64,000 nt of DNA. Origin: Onchocerca lupi (taxonomy: Eukaryota > Nematoda > Chromadorea > Rhabditida > Onchocercidae). The stretch lies in assembly GCA_028564675.1 (NCBI GenBank), contig JAOVVO010000387.1, positions 1 through 64,000 on the forward strand. The letters are read 5' to 3'. Below, piece by piece: positions 24,232-35,167 of this stretch. Under the pieces are notes generated by a model. The model saw nothing but the letters and a program-made list of their open reading frames with translations, had not been told where the DNA came from and did no database searches. A program made the translations under genes and the position numbers. Each line of letters starts with the position of its first letter. The first letter of the stretch is position 1.

Positions 24232-27200
24232 TTATAATGGCTTTTCCATACTTTGCAGAATATTTGAATGCATACGATCAACAGTGAGAGCACGACACAA
24301 AAAAGATAACATAGAAGCATCGTAAAATTCGCTTGCTTCGATGGATCGTACACCGTGACGTTCTGATGGAAAAATCTACAATGATGTCATCATAGAAAAA
24401 CAAATTTTCAGAGGTAAAAACTTCTTGATATAAAATTAGAGAATATTAATTTCAAATTTATGAATATGCTCTTATTCCAATCACTGATTCATAAAACTTA
24501 TGGCAATAGTTCTATTCCGCATCAATCTCTTCACTAAAAGGAAAAAGCTAAGACAAAAGTAACCACAACTCTCGCGTTTATCTTCTCAGTACAATCTCTT
24601 TTCCAGTCTTACGTTGCAATTAATGATTTCTCACTAAAATAAAAAAAAATACCTGCACGCGATGTGGTTTGCCAGCTGCAATTAAGGCTTCAATGAGACG
24701 TTCCGTATGAGAAAAGTGTACATTTTCATCAATCAAACCATGAACAATTAACAAACGATCAACTCTGAAGAGGGCAAAAATTTTTATTCAAGAGTTGAAA
24801 TTTAGTTGAGGTGAATAGAGTTGGTGCACAAAATCATCCGTAAATTTTGCATTTAATCCAAAACAGGTTTAAATATATCTAAAATAACGTCCGAAACCGG
24901 ACGTTATTTTAAAAATGCAAGTTGATTTAGTTAAATATTAAATATTACATATGTTTGAAGAGCCATTTTTGACAAAAATAACGCCAATTATAATATTTAA
25001 GCTAATGTGGTGCAAACAAATAGGAAACACTTACTCATTCGGTAATTGGTTAACATAATTTAGAACTGAAGAATCTTTATAAGTAGGATCAGACGGTAAA
25101 CCTAAATAACGTTCTGTATAAGCTGTATCATAAAGTCTCCAACATGTAACCGCAGCACCGGCAATCGCTGCCCTATATACATTCGGATTTTTAGCGAGGC
25201 AGAGCAATGCCAGATAACCACCGTATGACCAACCCATTACTGCTACTCGAGTGAGGTCTAATAAACCATCAGTTCGCTTTGCTACTTCTCGAAGACCTTC
25301 TACTTGATCTTCAATTTCTACAGTTCCCTGAACAAAAAAAAAAAAAAAAAAAGAAAACTATTAAAGAATCTATGAATAAAATGAAACTGTTTTCAATTAC
25401 AGATTTTTCGAACCTTACACAAATTGAAGAAACTTTCGAGATTTCTAAAGCATTCAGGATAAAATTTAAATTCCATTAGTATGAATTTCACTAATTTTTC
25501 TAACTTACTAGTTTATTTTTTATAGCAGCCTCAAATGAAATGCCACGATTTGATGAGCCTCGCCCATCAACCATAAGTACTGCGTAACCAAGACTAGCAA
25601 ATTTTCGAAATCCAACCCATCTAAAAAGTAATGAATATTCCAAATGAGTTAAAAAAAAAAAAAAAAAAAAAAATTGGAAGCAAAATCGGAGAGATTATCA
25701 ACATGTCAGATGATAAATTATAGATATCTTCAATTTCGTTTCGAAACAAACTATTAGCATATTGTTTAAATAATAAATTATGAGATGCTTCAGAAGGAAA
25801 AATTGCTAAATATAAAAATCTTATACAGTATGCATTCACTTTCGTCTTCTTCATTGATTTCACGTGCATTACATTATAAGCTGAAACTTTTAAACGATAA
25901 TTAAAATAGAAAAAATAGAAACGAAACTGACGTGGACCAGGCATTACGAACGAGCTGAACTCCTGGTCCACCATAAACAAGTTGAATGACCGGATACTGA
26001 AGTCCTCTGATTGCACCAAATGGTTTCAGTAATAGTGCATAGTGTTTTCGTTTAGAATTTTCTGATTGATATTCGATTAATTCGGGGTATTCCTTGGCTG
26101 CAACTTTTGGCACACATATATTTTCTGAAATGCTTTTTCTAGGAAAAAATTTTTTATATGAAAGTTGATGATTTTAAGTCTTAAAATCTAAGGAAGTCTT
26201 GACTTTAAAAAAAGTTCATGCAACTAAATAAATAATATGAAATAAATTATACAGTTGTTATGACAATCATAGAAGCCATAAAATAAACTGCTAAAAAAGA
26301 GAGCTTAAAAATGTTCTATTAGCATGAAAGTGGAATAACAAACCAATCCTTTGATTTAATTCATTAGTAAGACTTGGTTGAGGTAAATAAATAAAATGCT
26401 GCAGTGTTGCTGTTGGTAATCGATCACCATTCAAGTGATGCAGTCGATAGAATACACATCGTGGTGGCATTTGCAGCGAGCTTTCCCAACAAACAAAACC
26501 AATTTCAGGATTTAATTGTAGTTCACATTCCATTCGTTCGTATCTTAATGAAATTTAAAATGCAATCACTCAATTTAAAAAGCAAATTTAACATAATGTA
26601 TCTTCAGTTTAGGCATGAATTGGTTTGAATCTAGGCAAATTCCATAAAACAATTTAACAAATGACATATGAAATAATGATTTTAGTCAAGAAAACTTTGC
26701 GCTGAGACAAAAAATTATTTAGAAATAGAAAAAAGCATGCCTGTACGAAACACCGATACCACTTAAAATCTTTGAATCTGTCGATGAATCGCTATAAGAT
26801 ACTACGCACCTAAAATTGCAATGCAATAAAATTTATTTTGAAAATCGTCGCAGCACTATATGAATATCCTTTGATGAAAATGAGATGCTATACTTTTTAA
26901 ATTTAATCACTAATATTATAACCTACATGTTAATTATTCATTACTAATACAGATCTAATTTGAAACTTACAAATTAGCGTCAGAGGGATGATATTTGTTG
27001 GCGACAAAGTAAACATGCTTTCTTTTTTCATCAACAAACAAACCCGGTTCTCTTAAAACCGACCAATCTCCAGCAGTTATCGGTCGTGACGAACAAATAG
27101 CTGACACATGAGCTGGAAAATGCGGAAACAATTTGAAAACGTAAAGCATTTAATCCATAAATCCTAGTAATAAAATATCTTTTAAGTTACGAAGAGGAAT

Positions 27201-30200
27201 TTTACTTTCGTCAAGTTTAGCACTGTAGTAAAATAAGTGAGTATAATCGTTACGATCACTTGCATGAATAAATTGCAAAACTCCTCCAACTGGAGTTAGA
27301 AAGCGAGTCAAATTGTCCACCTGAAACAATGATACTGGAAAAAGTGCCTCTTCAATAATAAAGATATGTCAAAAAAATATAAGCAAATACTTTTTTTTAA
27401 ATGAAATAAAGACAATAATGTCGTCTTCAGAGTATTGTACTAAACTTGTAATAAGTTTAAATTATTACAGAAACCTCACTTACATTAAACCAAATTTCTG
27501 ACTGTTCTTGCAACAAAGTTACTACTTGAGCACCATTCTGATTTTCTCGCGTTCCAAATAAATTTAATGGTATCAAAATCAGTGCATACCGATCTTGCAG
27601 TCGACTAAGCAACAAAGCCCAAATTCTTAAAATGTACAGTAATAATTGAAAATAATTTGCAAAATATCTATTTCAAGAAAGAAAAAACCGATTCGAAGAA
27701 TAGCATAAAATGATTCCAATCTATATAAATAAATATCAAATAAAAAAAAAAATATGAGTGAAATGCGATAAGAACCAAAAACATACGCGCTTCCATCAGG
27801 TACCCAACCGACTCGTGATAAGTACTCATACCAAGGATAAACTGTTCTAAGTTCTACAGTTAATTTTTCATCGGTAATCTAAAAACGAAAACTGAGAAAA
27901 CATTATTAAGAAGAAATGATTTAAATAACATTTTAAAAGACTAAAAGGATTATTAAACTCTCTGAAGTAGGAAAAGTCTCACTAAAAAAAGACAAGTGGA
28001 TAACTAACAAATTACTTTGTTTTCGACGATGGTAATTAAACGCAATGTAGAAATAGCATTAGTAGTTCCAGCAACAGGATATTTCATTGGTCGTGTAGGT
28101 GAGCAGCCTGGTACAGTGAATTGTAAGCTAGTAACCGCTGTTTCGTCGACCTGCTCATACAGAAGCATTTTTTGTGGGCCAGGAGACCACCACATTCCCA
28201 TAAATCGATCTAACTCCTCCTGAGCAATAAACGACGAACATCCATTTATGATATTTTCTCCAGCTGACGATGAGTAAACCACTTTGCCTTTCCTTAAAAA
28301 TTCGAGTATTCTAATCATGCGCCAAATCAAAAAACGTTTAATCTAATAAATTTTATATAGACGGTACAAAAATCAAGCTTCAACTGATGCCACTTACCAA
28401 TCAATATGTACGTTAAAATTTGCTACAAATGCTACCAAACTGCTGTCCACCGGACACAGTTGTGCATGCAATGGACAACCCTTTATACCATTTCCTATTA
28501 TGCCTTTTTCTTCTTTCTGAAAGCTGAACAGCATGAAATAGGTAAAACAACTAGTAAAAAATGAATGATATTCAGAGAGGAGTTATGAAACACTTTTTAC
28601 TTTTAAAGTCAATGAAATTTAAAATATTACTACTCTGTATTCCACAAACTTTTCACTGCTCAATATAATAATTTAGAAAAGCAATAATAATGAAACATCA
28701 TATTTTCACAAATATATTTGATTGCATTACTTAAATATTATAAAAATTATGCATTTGCGAGTAACTATGTATTTCAAATAACCAACGATACTTGAATATG
28801 ATATAAGTTTGTAGAATCGGAATACAACAGCGTGGATGAAATAGGATTAAAATCATATGATGATATGCCAGACGAAACTGTCGTTCTTTGTCTCTCACAC
28901 AGTGCAGCCAATTCAGCAGGTGGTGGTCCACTCTGAAATTAAAAAAAAAATTCAACTAATTAAATACGCCAAACAGTAAACTAGGAATGCTAACTGACAA
29001 ATCATAGTATTTTAAAAACCAACTTTCGACGATTTTTAGAAGTCTCAAGTGCGAGGGCAATAACTGAATTCTGGTAACTTTATATCATAATTTAGTCAGA
29101 ATTTGCGAATGTTCAAAACTATTTCTTCTGCATTGTTTATAATATTTTCGAAAACTGTTTCATATAAATTATGTCATATCTAAATCAAAAATAGATCAAA
29201 GAGGCAAAACAGAACAATCACGTATTGTTCACTAAATTAGCATAAGAAGAATAATCCTAGATCCCCATATTTGAAAAAGCACGATGTTTTTTATTCGAAA
29301 TTTTACAGAAAACTATTATGAATGTAAAGCATAAAAACTATATTGAGGCAGATCAGAAAATATAAGCCCTTTAAATCTTTCCATTGCTATTAAAGTATGA
29401 CATTCCTACATTTAAAAAATTTTTCGGACAGATTTATACTACAAAAATTGTGAACGCAAAAGCCATATCATTTTTCAAAATTATAAATCACTAAAACTGC
29501 GAACATCCAAAGTTGGAAATTCAAAACAAGTTTGCTGCATAAATAGAATAACTAAAAATCGATTTCCAGATTTTCAGCATCTTTTTAAAAATGAAAATCT
29601 TCTTATTCCCAAACTTGAAAACTAATTACTCAACAAGAATTCATAATAGGTATACTGAAGTTTTTTGCATATAAATCAACCTTCAAATCATCGTGCTTGA
29701 AAATTATGTGCTTTTCCTCTCTAAATTTATCTTGTCATCAAATTCCTATGATAGAAAAGCAGATGAATGAAAAGAAAATATCAAAATAAATTTTATTTGA
29801 ATTAACAACACGAGAATCTGCTAACTTTAATAAGATTGATCCATCTCAACCTAAAAATACGTTATCTAGAAATATTAAAATGAAAGTGAAAGAATCCTAC
29901 AGCGCCATTATACAAAAAAATTCTTGCACATACAATTATAAAGTATAATTCCACTAGTATCTGGGACTGTTGTACGCTACCTAATTTGGAGAAAGTAAAA
30001 GTTTATGGTAAGAAATACAACATCTGCAAAGCGTTTCTATCATTCCAAATAGATAAAATAATTTCGAAATAAACACGAACCTTACTGGGTTTAGTATTTA
30101 AATACGGAAGCAAGGTTAATTTGGTCACTGAGTTAACCAACGACGAACGAATTAATGGAGCAGTGTAGATAGTTTCTTGAGGAGATTGTCCTGATCCACC

Positions 30201-30708
30201 CAGCGCAAGCAATCGTTCCTCACCCGTATGATCAAAATATAGTAAAAAATGATGCAACATCATATTCATCCGTTTTCTATAAAAATCCTGGAGATTTACA
30301 CTTTATTCGTTATTAATTTATAGATTTTGGTTTAAACTGAAAAGCAGTATCTGTATCTATAATATTTCTTTAAAACCATTAGTCGAACTTTAACAGTTTC
30401 ATAGAAAAAGTTATCTAAAAACGATGAAGGAAATATGCTATTTTGACGAGAAGTTGGAAACTTAAAAATTTGTAAAAAAAGATTTCAAAAAAGACTTGAA
30501 AAGTTGCAACAGTTATCTTTTTCTTATTCTTAACAAACAAAAAACTCTTGACTAAAAACTCTCTGATTATTAGTCGAGAAACTCTTGACTAATAATGATA
30601 AACAAATCATAAATCTAACTTTGAAATATTTCGCCATAGTCGAGCATGCGAAAGTAACTCACTCCAACTTTTTTCTTCCACGAAGTACTGTCCATTGTGA
30701 GGTGGCAT
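24232..30708 (-). CDS. dpf-3: DPP8/9-type prolyl dipeptidyl peptidase (family S9B)
   Basis: Sixteen minus-strand exons: 30708-30620, 30276-30081, 28932-28792, 28516-28398, 28292-28016, 27878-27787, 27625-27484, 27320-27206, 27112-26971, 26809-26741, 26543-26344, 26124-25932, 25620-25509, 25327-25035, 24764-24653 and 24375-24232. All phases agree; 811 residues (human DPP8 about 890). N-terminal beta-propeller followed by an alpha/beta hydrolase domain. Catalytic triad: Ser663 in GWSYGG, Asp739 in GLIDENVHF, His771 in SERHGVR. The substrate-binding Glu pair is Glu207-Glu208 in QEELDRFMGMWWSP (human EEFDRYSGYWWCP). There is no signal peptide or membrane segment, as in cytosolic DPP8/9, which remove N-terminal X-Pro dipeptides. 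C. elegans DPF-3 of this class acts in germline small-RNA pathways by processing Argonautes; transfer of that role is inference. Intron 10 has a GC donor. At the end of exon 12 two GT sites lie four bases apart; only the one after 25932 avoids a TGA across the junction. Confidence 0.93.
24880..24911. repeat. Perfect 14-bp stem hairpin in peptidase intron 14
   Basis: TAAAATAACGTCCG (24880-24893), loop AAAC, then the exact reverse complement (24898-24911). It lies inside the intron between the exons ending at 25035 and starting at 24764. A perfect stem with a CG-rich top is unusual in this AT-rich intron. It could be a short mobile-element remnant or a structured intron element. Confidence 0.8.
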
Positions 30709-31788
30709 TATACACTATTCTGTTAATATATATCTAAAATGAATATTCACACAAATTTAAAACTTATAGACAGAATGTGAAGAAGACTTCGAAGTATATT
30801 TCCTATGCTATTTACGCGAATGATTGATAATGACTCATTTCTAATCAGAAAATTGCCCCAGAAATATAGATAAATAGACAATTAGCAATGACCTCTCTGC
30901 ACCTCTATGTGACCCTACGAATCTCCATCTAATATCTCAAACAACCCGGAATCCTAATGAGGTACGGTTGGTTTCCGGAAGAGAGACCGAAAATCTCCGT
31001 AAAGCGCGGCCCGTTTGTTAAAAATGAATTTTTGGAGATTGGGAAATGGTGGGATGGTGTGGTAGGAACATTACTGAGTACGGATTGAATAGAAGTTTTG
31101 TAAGTTGCTTGTAGATAAACTAGAGATGGCAATAAACCAATCGATTTATAATCTCCAACTAGCCTTTTTCATCAGTAATTTTAATCATTGCAACTTTTTA
31201 AGTTTAATTGCAATCGATGAATTATGTGAAACGACGTAAGAGTTTATGTTGTATATATTCGTTTTGGAAACGGCAGTTGTTTTCATCTCTGCTGCCGCAA
31301 AATGTAAAAGTTTTTCTAATTTATTCTCACTGAATTCTTAAAGAATTAAAATTCAATTATTGCGACAAAAATATATGGTGTTTCCAGATCAGACAAAAGA
31401 AATGATACATTCAATTAATGCTATTTTTTTGTTTGAAATTTCGTACGAAATCATTTTAAGCTCAAATATTGTACCATCTTGTGCTCTTCCTGGCGGATTA
31501 TCGTTTTCGAAATTACAAAACTCACAGAAGTTTTTCATCTCCCTTTCATTCAAAAATTCCTGTACAATTTCGGATTTCATGAAATTTCGACAAAAGGATT
31601 GATTTAGTCATCCCGAAATATTCATATCCAGAAGAAAAAAAAAAGAAGTTTGCAAAACCAAGCATTCCAATAATTCAAATATTTGTCTAAATTGTTTTGC
31701 AACACTTAGCAGATATGTCAATCGTTTATAAACTTTGCAGATGATATAGTATGATTTCACAGAATAATTATAATTTGTTATTTAGCTC
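30709..31788. promoter_or_regulatory. Divergent intergenic region, peptidase and coq-1
   Basis: A 1.08-kb spacer between two divergently transcribed genes (minus from 30708, plus from 31789), so both promoters are expected here. A TTATTTAG acceptor ends three bases before the coq-1 ATG and could be a trans-splice or leader acceptor. An 80-codon plus-strand frame at 31360-31602 overlaps a minus-strand frame; neither resembles a known protein. I can point to no defined promoter motif. Confidence 0.4.
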
Positions 31789-34043
31789 ATGGTTTTACGT
31801 AAACCTTTTGTATCAACGTTATCTCAAACTGTGAAAGATCGTAAATTTCATCGCCCATATCTGGCCACCGAAGAAGTTTCCAGTATACGGTTGCCCGACT
31901 TTATCAGGGATAAGCTGAAAGCACTTCAAGTAATTTTCTTAAAACAAAGTATCTTGTTCACTAAATCTACAAAGTGAGCTTTAAGTTTAAATTTTATTTC
32001 GTTTTACAGTTTGAAATCATGGAAACTCTTATGCGAAATACAGAAAACAGCCCTTCATTGTTATCGACATGTTTTTCAAGTTCAGCATTCACGAAAACTT
32101 TTCAAGAAATGGCTAAATATTATTTTGACCGAGGCGGGAAATTGTTTCGGCCTACTATATGTCTGTTGATGGCGAGAGCATGCAATCAATTTGAACCTAA
32201 ATCGTTGGTTTTTCTTCCAAGAATCTCTAGCAATTTGGAAGACTATTAATATTTTCTCTCAACTTGTATGACTTTCATTTTTCAACTTCTATTCACATCA
32301 CCAATTCTGCAGTTGCAAAGAGCCGTGCAGTTTGCAAGATCATTCTGTCATCTTCTGACTTCTATTCATATCACTAATTCTGCAGTTGCAAAGAGCTGTG
32401 CAGTTTGCAAGATCATTCTGTAAGATTATTTCATGTATTTTCCTTTCCGTTCAACTTCGAAGTAACAGATCATGTTATGTGATATCAACTTTAAATCTCG
32501 GAAATCTTTTGAATTCATCATATTTCCTTTTCAGGATCTTAGTAGATTCGGGTCGTGAAACAGTGACAAGAAATCAGTTTAAAATAGCGGTGATATCGGA
32601 AATGATACATACTGCATCATTGATACATGATGATGTCATCGATAAAGCTGATATAAGGCGTGGAAGTCGAACCGTAAATGCTCTTTGGGGCAACAAAATG
32701 GTAATCGATCTGTTCCAGAATTCTAATCAACACAACTTACTATCATCCTAATTATACATTTTGATAGACTGTTATGTAGATTGCTGATTTATCTAGGTTG
32801 GAAGAAGTAATATCTTCATTGTATTGTCGTTATCTTTAAGATATGAGAAATTCAAAACTTTGGAGAACAAATGTGTTTTTGTCAGGGAAATTCTGACAGA
32901 ATTCCATATTGATTCATTGTTCGTGGCTTACAGTTTTTAGTATCGTATTTCAGGAAAAGAAAACTATGCTAATATTCTCACTATACTTTTCATCATTAAA
33001 AAAGTATACTTTAGGCTGTACTAGTGGGAGATTTTATCTTAGCTCGTGCAACGCAAGTGTTGTGTAGCATCGGAAGGCCATCTGTAATTTCGGTAATGGC
33101 AACTATCATCGAAGATTTAGTAAAAGGCGAGTTTATGCAAATGAATGATGGAGCTGATTTAAATGCAACGCAAAGGTTCAACAAATATATGGCTAAAACA
33201 TACTCAAAAACAGCATCTCTTTTCGCGAATAGCTGTAAATCGGCTGCAATGCTTTCAGGTCAGTAGTGATAACTTAGATGACTTTAAAAATTCTCCCATA
33301 CTTTGAATTTCATTTGGCATGACTATTTAGATCAAGCTTATTTATGTGCGAATTTCTGCATAATATATGATACTGATTAGTACAAGTTCTGTTCTGTAGT
33401 CATAAATCTTTTTCAGTTGAAATGTCAAAAATTTCGCGAATTTTCAGATGTATCAGAAGCAGACGAACTTTCTGCATATGAATACGGGAAATCTTTAGGC
33501 ATTGCTTTTCAAATGATCGATGACTTGCTGGATTATGTTTCCATATCATCTGATACAGGAAAACCGACTGTAAATGATCTCAAATTAGGTAATTCGTTTA
33601 AAGTTCCGGGAAGATTTAATTTGCTGTCCATTTTTCAATCAGATTTATTGTTCCAGGACTTGCAACAGCTCCCGTTTTGTTTGCTGCCGAAGAATATCCT
33701 GAACTAAATAAGCTAATAACACGAAGTTTTTCTAAAGAAGGTGATGTAGAACTGGCCTGGGAAATTGTTAATAACAGCACTGGCCTGGAAAAAACACGAA
33801 TTGCAGCTCGAGAACATGCTGAACACGCCATCAAGATGGTATTAACAGAATTTTTTAGATTAATCTATTTCCCCATAATTTTCCTGGCATGCAATTAATA
33901 AGAAATATGGAAGTATTTCAATAATCGACCTGCTTTGATCTAAAAATCTCTAATCTTTTCAGGTTCGCAATTTTCCTAACGGTGATGGAGTACGCGATCA
34001 TTTGATACAAATAGCTTTAGCACAAACCGAAAGAAATAGGTAA
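31789..34043 (+). CDS. coq-1: Polyprenyl diphosphate synthase, COQ-1/PDSS1 type
   Basis: Seven plus-strand exons: 31789-31929, 32010-32203, 32535-32700, 33015-33258, 33448-33588, 33657-33838 and 33963-34043; all phases agree, 382 residues. The Arg/Lys-rich, acid-poor start (MVLRKPFVSTLSQTVKDRK) fits a mitochondrial presequence. Both aspartate-rich substrate and magnesium motifs are present: first DDVID (Asp144, Asp145, Asp148) in HTASLIHDDVIDKADIRRG, second DDLLD (Asp273, Asp274, Asp277) in IAFQMIDDLLDY. GGKLFRP supplies the isopentenyl diphosphate-binding Lys/Arg, and the C-terminal LATAPVLFA block matches human PDSS1 LATGPVLFA. The enzyme elongates isopentenyl units into the long polyprenyl tail of ubiquinone (and rhodoquinone in worms that make it). 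Human PDSS1 works with PDSS2; no partner gene is in this window. Intron 2 contains a 73-bp-period duplication with a pseudo-exon. Confidence 0.94.
32285..32421 (+). repeat. Tandem duplication in coq-1 intron 2, period 73
   Basis: Copy 1 starts at 32285 and copy 2 at 32358; about 63 bases match with three differences, each C in copy 1 and T in copy 2. Both copies hold the acceptor-like TTCTGCAG followed by TTGCAAAGAG. Copy 2 also ends in TTCTGTAAGATT, a good donor, so it outlines a 34-base pseudo-exon. Including it between exons 2 and 3 would break the COQ-1 frame. Confidence 0.85.
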
Positions 34044-35167
34044 TTAGAAAGGTGATGTCGAAATCTATTTATAGAAAGTTTTATATTCTCCAAACATGAA
34101 TGTGAGAATTCCGCAAAATAGACATATGTTTTAGGAACTTCTTAGTTTTTAAAGGAATTTGGGGTTTTAATAAATATCAAGCAAGATGGTAATATAGTAA
34201 CTGGTGAACAAGGTAGTAAACATATCAGAAAAAATGTTTGCAATATTTTTCCAAATAATAGAGATATCTTTCCATATAACACTGCCGCGCCAATTAACTA
34301 CTCTATATTTAAATATATATTCTTTGCTTATTAATTTTCCGCTTATATTCAGATATATTCTTTGCTTATATATTGTCTACATTACCAGTTCAAAGTTTAA
34401 TCATCTTAATGTTGAGTTAATCCGTAGATATAAAGTTTGCCAAAATTGAGAATAGCAGAATTCGAACTCGAAATGATATTGGTAGGACGTGGCAAAGCAC
34501 ATCATTTATGAGCAAAATGATGAATCCCCTTTAAGGATGGTACTACCAGTTTTCTCGTTCTCCTCATCTGAATTGTCATTTGTTAGTCATATCATGAATT
34601 TAATATCTGTTAGGGATTATATATTCTTATAATTTCCGAGTTAATAAATTCTATGCTGTTTTTCAAGAAATCTGAAGATTTTCTGTATTTTTACTCACTT
34701 CTCAAGTTAGATTAGAATGAGTTTATATTTTTTGCTCAAAAATAATGTAAAAATGCTTATACTCAAAGCCAAGATCTGCTCGATTTTTTCACTATTGTAA
34801 ACATAATTTATGAAATAACTGTACACTATTTCGGAACCAGAGAAGCGCTGGGAGTTCTTGACTTTTGAATTTATCATGATAGTTGTTAATGCACTCGAAA
34901 TTTAAGCGGATGAATTGAACTGAGGGTCAAAGACAGCATTAGCCCCATTCTTCCTTGTCTGCTTCTGATTACTCAGTTTCAATTATACAGCATATTTCGA
35001 ATCATTCTTCATTTTGTTTACTTCAGAATATCTTCCGGTTTGTTTTTAGGGAATCTTTTAGTCGTTGGATTGTCAGTAGAAGTAACTGAAAATTGTTGTT
35101 ATTCAGTGACATGAACGATAATAAAGCATTTTATTCATTCAAGCCCTAAAAGTACGATTCAAATCAA
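34044..35167. other. Convergent 3' spacer, coq-1 and rlbp-1
   Basis: Transcription converges here from the plus strand (coq-1, stop at 34043) and the minus strand (rlbp-1, stop at 35168). The region should hold both 3' UTRs. A plus-strand frame at 34204-34449 is low-complexity hydrophobic and not convincing. I see no other feature. Confidence 0.45.

Noticed and set aside
25936..25940. Upstream GT donor at the end of peptidase exon 12
   Set aside because: Using it forms TGA with the next exon; the GT four bases downstream (after 25932) gives Thr and keeps the alignment, so there is no reason to suppose a stop or selenocysteine.
25621..26019. 132-codon minus-strand frame across a peptidase intron
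   Set aside because: It runs through the intron, ends in a poly-Phe tract from a T run and is out of frame with the peptidase exons.
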